Shown here piece by piece: positions 1-11,288 of a stretch of DNA of 64,000 nt. Location of the stretch: assembly GCA_940337035.1 (NCBI GenBank), contig CALNHX010001945.1:124001-188000 (forward strand), in the 5' to 3' direction. Origin of the DNA: Agriotes lineatus (taxonomy: Eukaryota > Arthropoda > Insecta > Coleoptera > Elateridae). The notes beneath the pieces were generated by a model. That model had not been told where the DNA came from, made no database searches, and worked only from the letters and a program-made list of their open reading frames with translations. A program made the translations under genes and the position numbers. Within the stretch, counting starts at the first letter, position 1; every line of letters starts with the position of its first letter.

Positions 1-1559
1 AGATCAGTAGGTACATACTGATTGTTATTTTATGTGAATTAAACAATTCACACATTAACTCTTAAAAATAAAATGAAATGTATGTATAATATTCATGAGT
101 ATGTAAATTAGGTAATGTGATTTATCATCTGTGTATACGAATGAACTTAGTTGGTCGCCTTGAAGATTACAAAAAATTGAAATAATTGTTTTCTTAGAAG
201 AAAATAAAACCGTTTGTACTTTCCAAATTGATAAAAAATCAATACAATTTTGACCTAAAAGTGTTAACTATTGTTTTATTAAGTGAATATTTGCGTGGCA
301 GAAGGGCCCCAATTAAGTAAAGGTCAAAAACGGTAAATACGTTCAGAAAATGCAATCTTTGTGATACAGAGTCAGTCCCTAAGCATGGGTGCATTTACGA
401 GGCCCCTTGAAAGGTAACGCCTTGAGGAGTTGGAGCCGCTTTTCTATTGCTTAAGCTGCGAGTTTGCTGACGTAAAAGAAGTACATAGACTACGAGGTTA
501 TAGGGCTGAGTTGAACCTGAAGCAAGTGCCGTTTCAACATCCATCGAACCACTTTCTAGCTATGCAGGCATTGTCAGGGACCACCTGCGTCTCACTTTGG
601 AGATCCGTGTGAGGGAGAGGGAACCTGCAGAAAGGTCATTGTTAGAAAATCAATGCAAGTTAGTATTCATAGGAAGCTAAGCAAATCCACTATTTACCTG
701 AAAATTATTGCTGAGATACAGTGTGGTAATTCAATGAAGTGAATTAAAAAAAACTAGTGTGATACAAGCACACAACTTCCTTTTACAGTGATCTTATAAT
801 TTGTCAAAAACTTGATTTGTAATTTTTAAGCATTTGTCAAAAATTACAAATTCTACAGAAACCGTACAGAATAGAACGTTAGTTGAAAAGACAATTTTTC
901 TGTAAAATTGTAAGTCGAATAAAAAATTTAATAATATACCGGGCGTTCTATTTAAAATAACAAAATTTATAGCGACTTTCGGTATAACAGTCAAAACATT
1001 GTACTTGTAGTCGCTCATACACATAAAATCCATGGCCAAAGTTTGAGAGTTTAAATTTTATTAGTTCTGTGTAGTACCCTATGAAATAGGAGTTAATAAA
1101 AAAAGAGGCCCATTTTAAAGGCATTCAACTGGAAAATCACCTATCTTACATCAATACATATTAAAAATGTAATAAAAGGTTTGAAAAAAATCTTTAGAAC
1201 CGTTTTTCTTCAAGCTTGCTGCTCATCTAGATGGTAGACAAAACTTATACTGAGTGTTTCACTTAAGATTCGAACATAGGGAAATAGTATGGGCAATCAT
1301 ATATATGCAGATTTGCTGCTTGCGGCTTGAATTGATAGGATTGATACCTGGTATCAAGAAAAAAGGCGCTTAATTTGATACTACTAATACTCGAAAACCT
1401 AGGGTAAAGATCATACTACCCCTAAAATGATAACATTTTTAAGGAATTAAAGAGCTATGTGAAAATTTAATGAGGCAATTAAATGTAAAAGGACACCAAT
1501 GATTGGAATATATGAATAAATCTACCAATCTACAAAAATGAAGATAAACGAAATTGCAC
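1..1559. other. AT-rich DNA, no gene recognised
   Basis: Only short random open frames are present (longest about 80 codons) and none resembles a known protein. No tRNA, long repeat or terminal inverted repeat was seen. Confidence 0.6.
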
Positions 1560-2466
1560 TAAATACAAAGAGACGTCAAGAATTTCAATCGAAATAGAGA
1601 AATATATGACTGCTATATAGATTTAACAAGAGCATTCGACAAATTAAATAGGGAACGTATATGGAAAACATAGAATAATAGAGATAGTAAAAATGATGTA
1701 CAAGAGAAATATAAACATAGTAATAACTAACAATCAAGCATCTTAAGAATTAGAAACAGAAATAGGGGTCAAATAAGGATGTGTGCTCACCCCTCTGCTA
1801 TTCACCATTGCAATAGACGAAGTAATAAAGGGAGCAAAGAAAATGATAAAACCATAAATATAGGGTACTGGAAGATGAGGGAAACATACCTGCCAAAATT
1901 AATGTTTGCGGTTGATATGACAATTTTTGCTGAATCTGAAATAAATCTACAACACAATTTGAATGTACTAAACCAAGAACTACAGAAGATAAATATGAAA
2001 ATAAACATAAACAAGACACAAAGTATGATAATATCAAACGGAAATAAAACACACAATATACAAATAAATTGACAAAAAAATATAGAACAAGCTAGTTGTA
2101 AATACCTGGGATCGATAATCGAACAAAATGGAAATATAGAAGTAACCGAAAGGAAAGAAAACGCAGGCAGGATATATAATACAATAAATTCGACATTCTA
2201 GACAAAAGAGAAATACCAAAGAACATAAAAACAGAAGTAGTAAAACTAGTTAGATTAATATTATTATACAGAAGTGGATCATGGACGAATACGGACAAGC
2301 ATAAATCAAGGATAAATGCTATTGATATGAGATTCCTGAGAAAAATTGAGTACAAAACAAGAAGAGGTAGAATAATAAATGAATCTCACAGACAAATTAA
2401 GACTAAACCCATATATGACAAATTGGTAACGGGACAGCTAAGATGGTTTGCATTTAAGCAATTCTG
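1560..2466 (+). pseudogene. LINE reverse transcriptase remnant
   Basis: This is a decayed non-LTR retrotransposon RT. Conceptual translation across several frameshifts gives the landmarks in order: YIDLTRAFDKLNRERIW near 1615-1665 (the palm motif carrying the first catalytic aspartate), a G-C-LTPLLFTIAIDE block near 1780-1815, and KLMFAVDMTIFAES near 1895-1935, where the catalytic FADD has become FAVD. A thumb-like segment follows (KYLGSIIEQNG near 2100), then a C-terminal segment RFLRKIEYKTRRGR near 2330. Similarity ends near 2466. Stops and frame changes occur every few hundred bases and the second catalytic aspartate is gone, so it is dead. Only the 3' two thirds of the RT remains, as expected of a 5'-truncated LINE insertion. 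It resembles the fragment at 57420-58160; shared family is inferred only. Confidence 0.8.
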
Positions 2467-2866
2467 AAGGTATTTCATTGTTATAGTATTTTAACTAAAA
2501 AAACTAAACTTTAGTGGCGTTGAGCTACTTAACGTAGGACACGTTTAACAACCCTTGAAAGCGATAATTATATTTCAGAGGAAATACTGAGGCTTTCTCT
2601 GTTGTTCGTGGACAGGTAGTACACAATTTAAAGTGTAAGACAGGTATTCGAAGGTCTTCTGCGCTGTAGTCGCTTCTTAAAGTAAACGATTTTCACATGT
2701 GAATGTTAGCACCTGTACTCCGTTTTCATAAACAATTTTACATTCACAACTAGTAAAAATTAAGATAAATCTTAGAATAAAATTAACGTGACAATTTAAC
2801 TGACGTCATTGTCAACCAATGGCTGTCTTCAATTAAAAAATAAACTACCAATCGAACCATTATTTT

Positions 2867-3010
2867 AGTGACAATAATTCGAGGAGCTTTATTTCAGCGA
2901 CAATAATTCGAGGAGCTTTATTTCAGCGACAATTTTTTCTGTAACAATTATTGTAGTGACAATATTTCGAGGAGCTTTATTTCAGCGACAATTTTTTCTG
3001 TAACTATTTT
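2867..3010. repeat. short tandem repeats beside a foldback
   Basis: The module GACAATAATTCGAGGAGC plus TTTATTTCAGC occurs three times (about 2871, 2903 and 2957, the last with a small change). The module GACAATTTTTTCTGTAAC occurs twice between them. The array abuts the palindrome that starts at 3029 and is probably the sub-terminal part of the same foldback element. Confidence 0.75.
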
Positions 3011-3028
3011 TTAATGAAAAGTTAAATT

Positions 3029-3224
3029 GTCAAGACGAATAGGACTCTAGGTCGAAATATTGCAGACAATTTTTGCTCTTCAGATTGTTTCGTTTCTGTT
3101 GCTTTAGAAAATAACGACTCGTGCAAGCACTCGTCGTTATTTTCGTCGCTGCAGAAACTCGTATCTGAATCGCAAAAATTATTGTCGGCAATATTTTGAC
3201 CTCTCGTCCTATTATTACTGACAA
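3029..3224. repeat. foldback (palindromic) element, ~98-bp arms
   Basis: The left arm beginning GTCAAGACGAATAGGAC is matched by the reverse complement of the right arm (GTCAGTAATAATAGGACG). Matching continues through GGTC-AAATATTGC-GACAAT to a centre near 3127, where AAAATAACGACTCGTGC faces GCACTCGTCGTTATTTT. The arms carry scattered mismatches, so the element is not fresh. No coding capacity is supported. The open frame on the minus strand is a by-product of the palindrome. Confidence 0.8.
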
Positions 3225-4639
3225 TTACTACATTTACAACAATAAAAACTTTAAGTTAAGATGACAACACTACAATTACACATTAAATTTCACAAAATTA
3301 TAGGTTTATATCTGTTGTATTTTTATTGATATTTTTCTTTTGATCTTACTCATATTTTCTATTGTGCAAAATTTATGTTTTGAAGCGGATTATACTTATT
3401 GCAAATAACCATTGTGTTTCAGAATATTCTCATTTTTATTTTCTTTGCTTTATAGAAATGATATGTTGTTTGGGAAAAACTAACAGCTGTAGGTCTCTTG
3501 GTTTTGATCGTCTCGAAACTGCGATACTTCCAGAGAACCCACACCATCCTGCTCAAGAACTATTTGGCAAAACTTTGCTACACCGCTAGATCATTCCTGG
3601 GTTACAGTGTTTTGTTCTCGTAAAGCATTATTGAGCACATATATTTAGTTTATGAAAATTCCTCGTGTAGCTATTTAACTATTGATTACTTAAAGCATGC
3701 ACTACTCCGTAAGCCAGTTGTAAAACTGCTTGAAAAACATGAATGATACTTTGTCGCTGTCAGAAACCTTCATGAGACTTAGAAAAGTATGATAAATATC
3801 TAAAGTTACCCTGAAAGGATTTTATGTATTCATGGGGCTCAAAGAGGGCTGCTGTACAATCTCTAAGGCATAGGCATGTCCTTAAAGATAACAAAAATGT
3901 AAGAATATAGAAAGAAACTTATTCTTAGTCGGGTTCCCGTATTGGAAGATGATAATTTCAACTTCACTCTGAGAAAATTTAAAGAAAAACATCTGACGTG
4001 CGGTTTATAAATAAACAAAAATTACTGAGTACTTAGTAACAGAGAAAGCTGGAAGCGATGTCAACTTGAAATGTAGAAGAGTAAAAATTTGTAAGATTTT
4101 TAAATATTTCTCAGTGACGTTTTCGACAACAGCTACCGATAATGACGGCAGAAATTGCAAAACCAGACTAGAAATGTGTAACTAAACTATCAATTTAATA
4201 TTGTCGAAATAATAATGCACCAGAGAAAAAATAACCTCAGCAAATTACAAAAAAAAATAAGAATATTCTTAGAGGGTAAACCCTGATTACGACACGTAAT
4301 AAGCCTTAAAATATGCTCAGTGAGAAGAGGCGGATCCTAGGATGAAAGAAAAGGTTCGTCGGCAATAACGAAAACAAATTCTAGCTAAGGATAAATACAG
4401 TAACAAATATGGGTAATTTATGTGGGGGCCACCTAATGTGTCTGCTGGGTTGAAGTAGAGTATACCACCTTTTGGAAGACTTTCCTGGATACGTCGGCTG
4501 CAAGAAAAAGGTGCGCAGCTCCAAGATAACCTACCTTATGTCAGAATTTTCCGTAAAGCCATCATACTTCAAGAACTCGCATAACTGTATTTCGCTTCAC
4601 ACAAATGAAATCATACAGCAACACACATATAACTTCATT
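3225..4639. other. no recognisable feature
   Basis: AT-rich sequence with short random open frames only. The last ~150 bases may belong to the 5' region of the LINE that follows. Confidence 0.5.
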
Positions 4640-4893
4640 TACCACCGACCAAAACAGCACGATGGAGCTGTGCTGCGGGCTACCAGCGGGGTCACAGGTG
4701 GCGGATAGTGTACGGCCTCTAGATATAGAGGTGAGCTGCTTGATATTCATTGAATTTAATTCTTTGACGAATAAGCAGTCCCCGACTAAGCAGACCGAGT
4801 CTCTGCCGGTATAAGCAGGCCCCTCTTCTCAGCCAACAGCACTCTCTTGCCCTTGGAACAAGAAATTGTTCTTAAAGGCGGAAGAGCAAGAAG

Positions 4894-5877
4894 ATGGTCA
4901 ACGGCATAGGATGCAGAAGGCAACGGGAAACCACTGCATTAAGGATCCCTATGGATATCCCTAGTAGAAAACCAACAATGTCAGGCAAGACTAAAAACAA
5001 TTCCGGAGTAATTCCCTCAATCGGATCTCCGGGGGGCAAAGTGTTAAAAGCATTATTGAACAAAGGCGCAACGAGATTAAAACCACAGACCAATAACACC
5101 AGCTTGAGAATCGCTACCTGGAATGTGAGAAGCATGTACATGACAGGCAAAATTCATAATGCGATTAAAGAAATGAAAAGGCTACAGATAGACATCTTAG
5201 GAGTCAGCGAAATGCGGTGGAAGGGTTGCGGAGAGTGTATCGTTAATGAATACAAGGTGTTATACGCTGGAAAGGAAGAAGCAGCCCACTATAACGGGGT
5301 GGCCATCATTATATCTAAACCACTAGCGAAAGCGGTAATAGAATCGATACCGATATCTGACAGAGTAATTTTAATCCAGCTCAACTCAAAACCATTTAAT
5401 ACCAAAATAATACAAGTGTACGCACCAACATCTACAAGCAGTAACGAGGAAATCGAGAACTTTTATAAAAATCTCAACGAAGCATTATCTCTCGTAAAAA
5501 AGGCGGACAACACCATAGTTATGGCCGACTTTAAAGCAAAAGTGGGAAAAGAACAATGTCAAAACATAGTGGGTGGATATGGACTCGGCCACAGAAATTA
5601 TCGGGGTGATCGCTTTATCCAATTTTGCCAGGAGAACCACCTTACTGTAACAAACACCTTTTTTAAATTACATCAAAGAAGACTGTACACCTGGAAATCG
5701 AATGAAGAGACGGAGGAAGTCACTGTCCGGAATCAAATTGACTTTATTCTGGTAAAGCAACGTTTTAGAAACAGCATAAAATCCGTCAAAACATACCCAG
5801 GAGCAGACATTGGATCTGATCACAATCCTCTAGTAGCGGTAATTCACGCCAGGTTAAAGAAAATTATCAGACGCTGA
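4894..5877 (+). pseudogene. EEP endonuclease domain of LINE ORF
   Basis: A 327-codon open frame. After a basic ~75-residue leader comes the endonuclease/exonuclease/phosphatase fold: LRIATWNVRSM (residues ~70-80, metal-binding Asn), ILGVSEMRW (~99, catalytic Glu), an IIQVYAPTS strand (~175), MADFKAKVG (~213) and the closing SDHNPLVAVI (~308, catalytic Asp-His pair). The usual GDFN motif reads ADFK, so a catalytic Asn is replaced by Lys. In a live element this domain nicks the target DNA to prime reverse transcription. The frame stops just after the domain, whereas a live element would continue into the RT. The ATG is the first in frame and the true start could lie a little upstream. Confidence 0.85.
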
Positions 5878-6411
5878 CACCCAGTGGAACAAAATGAGAC
5901 CAGCAATAAAGAACATCTGCCTAAGATACCTTAAAACCACAAAATAAGAAAAGACCCTGAATGACAGATGAAATATTACATCTAATGGAGAAACGTAGAC
6001 TACTAATAAAACACAGAAAAAGCCTATAAAGCTAAACAAGTATTAATAAGGCAGAGAATGCGGGAAGCAAAAGCATCTTATTTGGGCAGCCAGTACAAAG
6101 AGATAGAAGATCTAGAAACAGAATATGATTCCTTTAATATGTATAAAAAGATCAAGAAAGCAACGAGCAGATCAAGATCAAGCAGAACATCGGGCGTACT
6201 GTGCAGTGAAAGTGGAAAGGTAGTACAAAGACTACAACAAAAATAATCGAATGGAGAAATTATATAACTAAACTTTTTGAAGATGATAGAACAGTAACAC
6301 CGCCGGTTTTGAATGATACAGAAGGACCACTAATTACATGCAGAGAAGTGGAATATGCTATTAAGAGTTCAAAAAGCCGCAAAGCAGTAGGGCCAGATGA
6401 GATCCCTTGCG
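5878..6411 (+). pseudogene. LINE linker and N-terminal RT region, broken
   Basis: Open segments in shifting frames continue the LINE polyprotein. A basic, helical stretch at 6058-6246 (REAKASYLGSQYKEIEDLE) is typical of the linker between endonuclease and RT. At 6309-6411, ITCREVEYAIKSSKSRKAVG followed by PDEIPCE is the conserved N-terminal RT motif (the KA-G-D-IP signature). The frame is lost at least twice. The RT is then interrupted at 6412 and resumes at 6611. Confidence 0.8.
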
Positions 6412-6610
6412 AGGTATCTATCTATAATATAATTTTCCTTAATGTGTGTCTGTGGCACAAAATAAAATCTCACGTTCCGGCTTCACGGATGTTTATATTT
6501 GTTTAGGTTTTGTTTTTCTTATCTTAGCGCTCGGATCGGAGCTTGACCTTTCGCGTATCCTATTTCACGTGCGCGCCGATTCAAGACTCGCAGCGCGTAG
6601 CGCGCGGTTT
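6412..6610. other. ~200-bp insertion inside the LINE RT
   Basis: The RT reading is continuous from PCEV (ending near 6411) to LIDDQDGLKAV (starting near 6618), so the intervening ~200 bases are foreign. The insert is AT-rich on its left and GC-rich on its right (GCGCGTAGCGCGCGG near 6590-6605). No clear terminal inverted repeats, poly-A tail or long target-site duplication were seen; at most GTA or TA is shared by both junctions. Class unknown. Confidence 0.7.
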
Positions 6611-8041
6611 GCTTGTGTAAACTAATAGACGACCAAGACGGCCTTAAAGCAGTCACAGATTTTTTCAACAAAATATACACCAGCGGTAAAATTCCAAGCG
6701 ACTGGCTAAAATCTGCATTTATAACAATACCAAAGAAAAGCACGGCTAAAACTTGCAATGAATATAGCACCATCGGTCTAATGAACCATTTGTTGAAAGT
6801 ATTTTTGAAAATCTTTCATGGCAGGATACATGCGAAATGTGAGAAATACTAAAGGGAAGCACAATTTGGGTTCCGCAACGGCCTCGGTACCAGGGAGGCA
6901 CTATTCGCTATTAATGTCCTTTCACAAAGAAGCCGTGATATGTCGTTGATATTCATGTCTGCTTTATAGACTTTCAAAAAGCATTCGACCGAGTTAAACA
7001 CGATGTTTTGTTGGAGACTTTCAAGCTGATTTGACTAGACGGAGCGGATATCAGAGTAATAGCAAATTTATACTGGAATCAAACGTAGATAGTGAGAGTA
7101 GAGGGAACTGACACACCAGAAGTAAACATCAAACGAGGTGTAAGGCAGGGATGCATCCTGTCTCCGCTACTCTTCAATGTATACTCAGAAAGAATTTTCG
7201 AAGATGCACTCTCGGAAGCAACAGTAGGCATTGTCATTAATGACGAACCGGTAAATAACTTGCGGTACGCTGATGACACGGTCTTGTTAGCCTCTAATCC
7301 AGATGATCTACAATGGAGTTTAAATAAGGTGGTAGAAAGATACGAGGCTGCGGGCTTAGAACTAAACATAAAAAAGACCAAAGTTTTAGTAGTTAGCAAA
7401 CAACAGAATATCAGAGCTGATATCAAAGTCAAAGGCGTGAGTTTAGAACAACTGCACCAATTTAGATATTTAGGCAGTGTTATAACAGAAAATTCAGACA
7501 GCCACACAAAAGTGAGATCAAGGATAGAACAAGCACGGGCAGCTTTCAGAAAAATTAGCAACGTCCTAAGCAGCAGAGATCTGAAATTACCCCTACGCAT
7601 TCGACTTTGAGATGCTACGTATTCTTCATACTGCTATACGGAGTGGAAGCTTGGACCATCACTAGAAACGAAGAGAAACGTCTTGAAGCCTTACAAATGT
7701 GGGCTTACAGGAGAGTGCTAAGAGTCACATGGGCTGAAAGAATCGCCAACGCGGCAATATTACAGCGCTTAAATAAGACCACTGAGATCCTCTCCACTAT
7801 AAAAAAGAGGAAATTAGAGTACTTTGGTCATGTGATAAGGGTAAAAAAGTACCCGCTTCTACAAAACATCATTCTGGGCAAAATAGACGGCAGCCGGGAA
7901 CCAGGCCGGAGAAAAACGTCGTGGCTAAAAAATCTACGCGACTGGTACAAAATTAACTCATGCACACTTTTTAGAGTTGCCGTCGATAAAGTACGCTTGG
8001 CTTTGTTGGTAACCAACGTTCTGGATGGACATGGTACATAA
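6611..8041 (+). pseudogene. LINE reverse transcriptase, thumb and C-terminal end
   Basis: The RT resumes with LIDDQDGLKAV and runs through several frames. Landmarks in order are AQFGFRNGLGTREAL near 6860, a DFQKAFDRVKHD motif near 6968 (first catalytic Asp), GVRQGCILSPLLFNVY near 7137, LRYADDTVLLAS near 7260 (the catalytic YADD, intact), FRYLGSVITENSD near 7460, and from 7607 a C-terminal region with YGVEAWT and the YFGHVIR motif. The segment 7092-7610 is one long open frame with the active site preserved. A frameshift at about 7605 separates it from the last frame, which stops at 8041 just before the (AAG)n tail. In a live element this enzyme copies RNA at the nicked target. Confidence 0.9.
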
Positions 8042-8202
8042 GAAGAAGAAGAAAACAGCACGCTGAAGCTACAACAAATCTTTACTAAAACTACGTGCAA
8101 GTTCTGACGTCCCGTATGTAACAGATGAGGAGACCTGGCATATGATTAGCCGCCAAACTGTTCCATAGGGAAAACCAGTACCTATTGATGGTCCGGTAAG
8201 TA

Positions 8203-8890
8203 GGGCTGGGCGATATATAGATAGATATCTATATTATTTTCATGTCAATATTTTGATATAACTATCGATATTGGATATTTTTAGCATACTTATCGATATA
8301 TTGACAAATATTGATATAATTTTGATATCAAATATCGATATGTAAATTTTAATACCATCCACCTCTACTGACAACAAGCCAGCGGCAGAGTGTAGGAAAA
8401 CGTAACTGTACATCAAACGGGAAATGCACTCAAAACCCCATCGAGAGGCAGTTTAACGAATTGCCCTTCTGCGGGTGCATAAAAAGCAATTTACACGAAC
8501 AATAATTTCTCGTACAGTGAAGTTACAAGTCCAGTTAAAAGTAAATTGTAATTCCGTTTAGACGAACACGTTTTTCTTGTATAAGGAACTAAAATTCACT
8601 TGTAGCTGTCTGTCATGCAGTCATACCAATCTATTTAAAAAGAAACAGAAACATAACCTCAAAAAAGTGTTCTATTGTATCAGCAATTGAATTTTTTCTC
8701 TTTCCACTGCAGCATTTTTAACATAAAACGCAGGCAACGAAGAGGTTATGTTTCGGAATTGCCTTCTACAGAAAACAGGTTGGTATTACGGATTTGAAAA
8801 AAATGCGCTTCCACGAAGTTGGAACTTTTAAGGAAAACTTGTAGAAAGTAGCGCATGTTCCAGTTGTAACACGGATTTTCATCTAGCCCT
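8203..8890. mobile_element. possible non-autonomous hAT-like element
   Basis: TAGGGCTGGGCGATATAT at 8203 resembles a common hAT end. The sequence after it (8210-8345) is made of TATCGATA-type repeats, and CTAGCCCTA near 8880 could be the opposite end. The inverted match is only ~8 bp and no 8-bp target-site duplication was found, so the boundaries are weak. No coding region lies inside. Confidence 0.3.
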
Positions 8891-9596
8891 ATACTCAACT
8901 GTACTATTAATTTATATTACCCTGGGTGGCTAGCTTATTCAATTGGAGAGGTATAAGACTCTAATAACATCTTCAGTGTGGCTAAGGGTAGCTAATATTG
9001 TTTTGGGTTGTTTTGGTGTGACCTGGAATGCTGAACTTACACATGCAAAGACTACCAGCAATTAAAACCCAACAGTTTGCATAAACAACATATAATATGT
9101 AAGAAAAACACAAACACAAGAAAATACATAGAAAAAAATACACAATAAAAATATTGTAAACTACATGTATGGAAACACCTTAAATAGGGAGCTAAAGTTT
9201 AGTTATCAAAGTCAAAAGCCACTAGAGCGAAATGGAATTGAAGCTGTCTATTCTTGAAATGCGCTCGTACTAGAAGCGCTGGAATACGAGATAGCGTGGG
9301 CGCTTTCAAATGACATAACCGCGAGGTTCTGGTTGCATGGGTTTTCCCGTGCTCTCAAACACGAGAACGATGGCCTCAGATGTCGCAATAATATCTGACC
9401 TTGCACGGTTGTTATAACGAACAACCAACCTGGCTTTTGGTTGCTTCCAAATGTTCTCGTAGTAGCGCTACTTCTATGGTGTCGAAATGATAGCTTCCTT
9501 TTAGCAACAAGATGTTCGCGAAGCAATGAATGCAAGAAGTCGTAATTAGGACATTCAACGAACAAACAAGTAAAGCGCAGATGAAAAAAACAGATC

Positions 9597-9645
9597 ACCA
9601 GAACAATGAAAACACTAACTATGGCTGTGTTTTCATTGTTCTGGT
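9597..9645. repeat. perfect 19-bp inverted repeat, 11-base loop
   Basis: ACCAGAACAATGAAAACAC (9597-9615) is exactly complementary to 9627-9645. The surrounding ~350 bases (9250-9600) are less AT-rich than average and may belong to the same unknown element. Confidence 0.85.
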
Positions 9646-9954
9646 GGTTCGTTTTGTTATCTAATTACCGATTGAGATAGTACTGCTATTGAAACGTATG
9701 TGTTAGTTTTATGTTTGATTTATTCCATTAATAAATCAGTAATTCAATAGTTAACGTACAATTGAAGCATCAAATCAATGAGCAACAAAACTATTATATT
9801 TCAAATGCATTAAATGCTTTTTTCCACGACCGGGAATAGAAGTCGGTTTCTATAGCATCAAAATTGTGACAGAAGTAAAACATTTACTCCTTAGAGACTA
9901 AATAAGACAAACATTTATGTACTGTTTGAGGCTTTCGCGGTTACTCGAATTATT

Positions 9955-10378
9955 CTCCTTAGCAAAGAATTTCGGCTTAGACCGCGTGGTATTTGTATAT
10001 GAACACCCAGCATTTTCTGGCTTAATGTGCCTTGCACCTTGTGAAGTCGAGCAAAAACCCGCGCGATGGCCATGCTCTTTTGGTGGCTTGTGTTGTTTGA
10101 GTATCTTGAGAACGAGGATACTTAGGCAGATTTGGCCGTTTTGCTGTTTGTGCATCCATATTCAATAACGTTTCGCAAGACCTTGCAGTTTGCATCATCA
10201 GAGTGAAAGTCGCACTAAAAACCGAAGGTCGGTGTGGAGCTATTTATAGTCCTCTGTGCCAGGCGCGCGGAGTGGCGTAACGCTGGTTGGTCATCCGAGT
10301 GCAACGTAATCCGTGGGGCGTGGCCGTATGACGCACAGTGGTTGTAATGCTTTAGATCGTGTATCACAGGGGTCCACC
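9955..10378 (-). repeat. left pseudo-LTR arm of Penelope element
   Basis: Inverted copy of 11281-11691 with scattered differences. It contains the GC-rich block around 10270-10330, a TATTTATAG box near 10244 and the hammerhead-like core at 10171-10201. The outer ~40 bases (9917-9954, including GAGGCTTTCGCGG) are absent from the right arm. They match the start of the separate pseudo-LTR fragment at 34966 (GAGGCTTTCACGG). Confidence 0.85.
10171..10201 (-). ncRNA. hammerhead-ribozyme-like core in left pseudo-LTR
   Basis: On the minus strand the core reads CTGATGA, 20 bases, GAAA. The 20-base spacer can form a short stem II (GCAA with TTGC) closing against GAAA, with one extra U next to CTGATGA. 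Hammerhead ribozymes are established features of Penelope pseudo-LTRs. The core is seen directly. Stem I and stem III pairing were not convincingly resolved by eye, so activity is not claimed. Confidence 0.55.
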
Positions 10379-10410
10379 GATTTATTCCTACAAATGCAAT
10401 AACTCCTCGC

Positions 10411-10950
10411 ATGTATGGCCTACCTAAGATACATAAGGAGAGCGCGCCGTTGAGACCAATTTTCAGCGCGATCAATTCTCCTACACATGCTTTGGCAAGA
10501 CAGTTAACCAGTATACTACAGCCTCTAACTGGTAAAACAGACTCCTTTGTCAAGGATTTAGCAGATTTTGTCCAAAAACTAAAGAGCATAAAGTTAAACA
10601 AAGATGATCTTTTTGTCAGTTTCGACGTAGTATCACTCTTCACGAAAGTGCCGGTTGATGAGGTGCTAGTAATGCTCAAAGATCTCTTGCCTACAGACCA
10701 AGTTGAACTTGTCGAAATTTGCCTGAAAAACACTTCAGTTGGAACAATAAAATATACGAACAAGTCGAAGGAGCGGCCATGGGTTCACCGCTATCACCTG
10801 TTATGGCTAATATCTACATGGAAGCTTCTGAAATCAAGGCTCTCGAACAAGCGCAGCTAAAACCGACTTGCTGGTTGAGATATGTAGAAGATACCTTTGT
10901 CATCTGGTCACATGGACGCCACACATTGAGCAAGGAAACTTTGGGTAACG
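10411..10950 (+). pseudogene. Penelope-type reverse transcriptase, truncated
   Basis: Frame one (10411-10740) starts with MYGLPKIHKE, the LPKIHK motif typical of Penelope RTs, then RPIFSAINSPTHALA, and near 10620 SFDVVSLFTKVPVDE (first catalytic Asp). A frameshift near 10730 moves to a second frame with GAAMGSPLSPVMANIYME (~10770) and RYVEDTFVIW (~10880). There the catalytic YVDD motif reads YVED, so the second aspartate is lost. The protein begins almost directly after the left arm, so about the first third of the RT is missing. The RT stops near 10930 by internal deletion and runs into the endonuclease without its C-terminal half. Confidence 0.9.
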
Positions 10951-10974
10951 GCTTCAGATCGATAAAAGACAAGA

Positions 10975-11288
10975 TTCCAAGTTTAAAAACCGCTGGCGTA
11001 TATCGCATTCCTTGTTCTTGCGGCTCGAGTTACATTGGACAGATTGGTCGTTCCGTTGATCTAAGACTCCAAGAACATAAAGGAGATTGCAAACACAAAC
11101 GCATCACAAAATCAGCCGTAGCTGAGCATACTTTTACAAATGGGCACACTTTAAAATTTGAGCATGCCAGAGTACTTGCCAGAATACCTCATTACTTCCC
11201 GCCAGTGATACGTGAAGCCATAGAAATAGAAAAATATCCAAATAATATCAACAGGAAAGATGGCTTTAAGCTTAGTAAAACGTGGACC
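10975..11288 (+). pseudogene. GIY-YIG endonuclease of Penelope element
   Basis: In the same frame as the RT tail, AGVYRIPCSCGSSYIGQIGR (about 10990-11050) holds the GIY and YIG halves with the CxC pair between them that marks Penelope endonucleases. Next come VDLRLQEHK (catalytic Arg region), KSAVAEHTFTNGH near 11110 (the conserved AEH--H block) and REAIEIEKYPNNINRKDGF near 11210 (catalytic Glu, Asn-rich end). The domain looks complete. It would make the target nick in a live element. The frame continues into the right pseudo-LTR. Confidence 0.9.

Larger units (their letters stand above)
4640..8056 (+). mobile_element. RTE-like LINE, near full length, frameshifted
   Basis: A non-LTR retrotransposon with a single-ORF plan: apurinic-type (EEP) endonuclease, then reverse transcriptase, then a basic C-terminal segment, ending in an (AAG)n tail at about 8041-8054. 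The ~250 bases upstream of the ATG at 4894 are unusually GC-rich for this window and are taken as the 5' untranslated region; the exact 5' end is not defined. At least five frameshifts or stops plus a ~200-bp insertion (6412-6610) break the frame. The RTE assignment rests on the endonuclease/RT order, the compact size and the simple trinucleotide tail, and a database search could move it to a neighbouring clade. Confidence 0.85.

Noticed and set aside
7079..7600. 173-codon minus-strand open frame
   Set aside because: Exact shadow of the plus-strand RT with its YADD motif.
8203..8890. Confident hAT element with TAGGGCTGGGCGAT end
   Set aside because: The opposite end matches for only ~8 bases and no 8-bp duplication was found. 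Kept only as a low-confidence feature.
10215..10763. 182-codon minus-strand open frame
   Set aside because: Shadow of the Penelope RT and left pseudo-LTR on the other strand.
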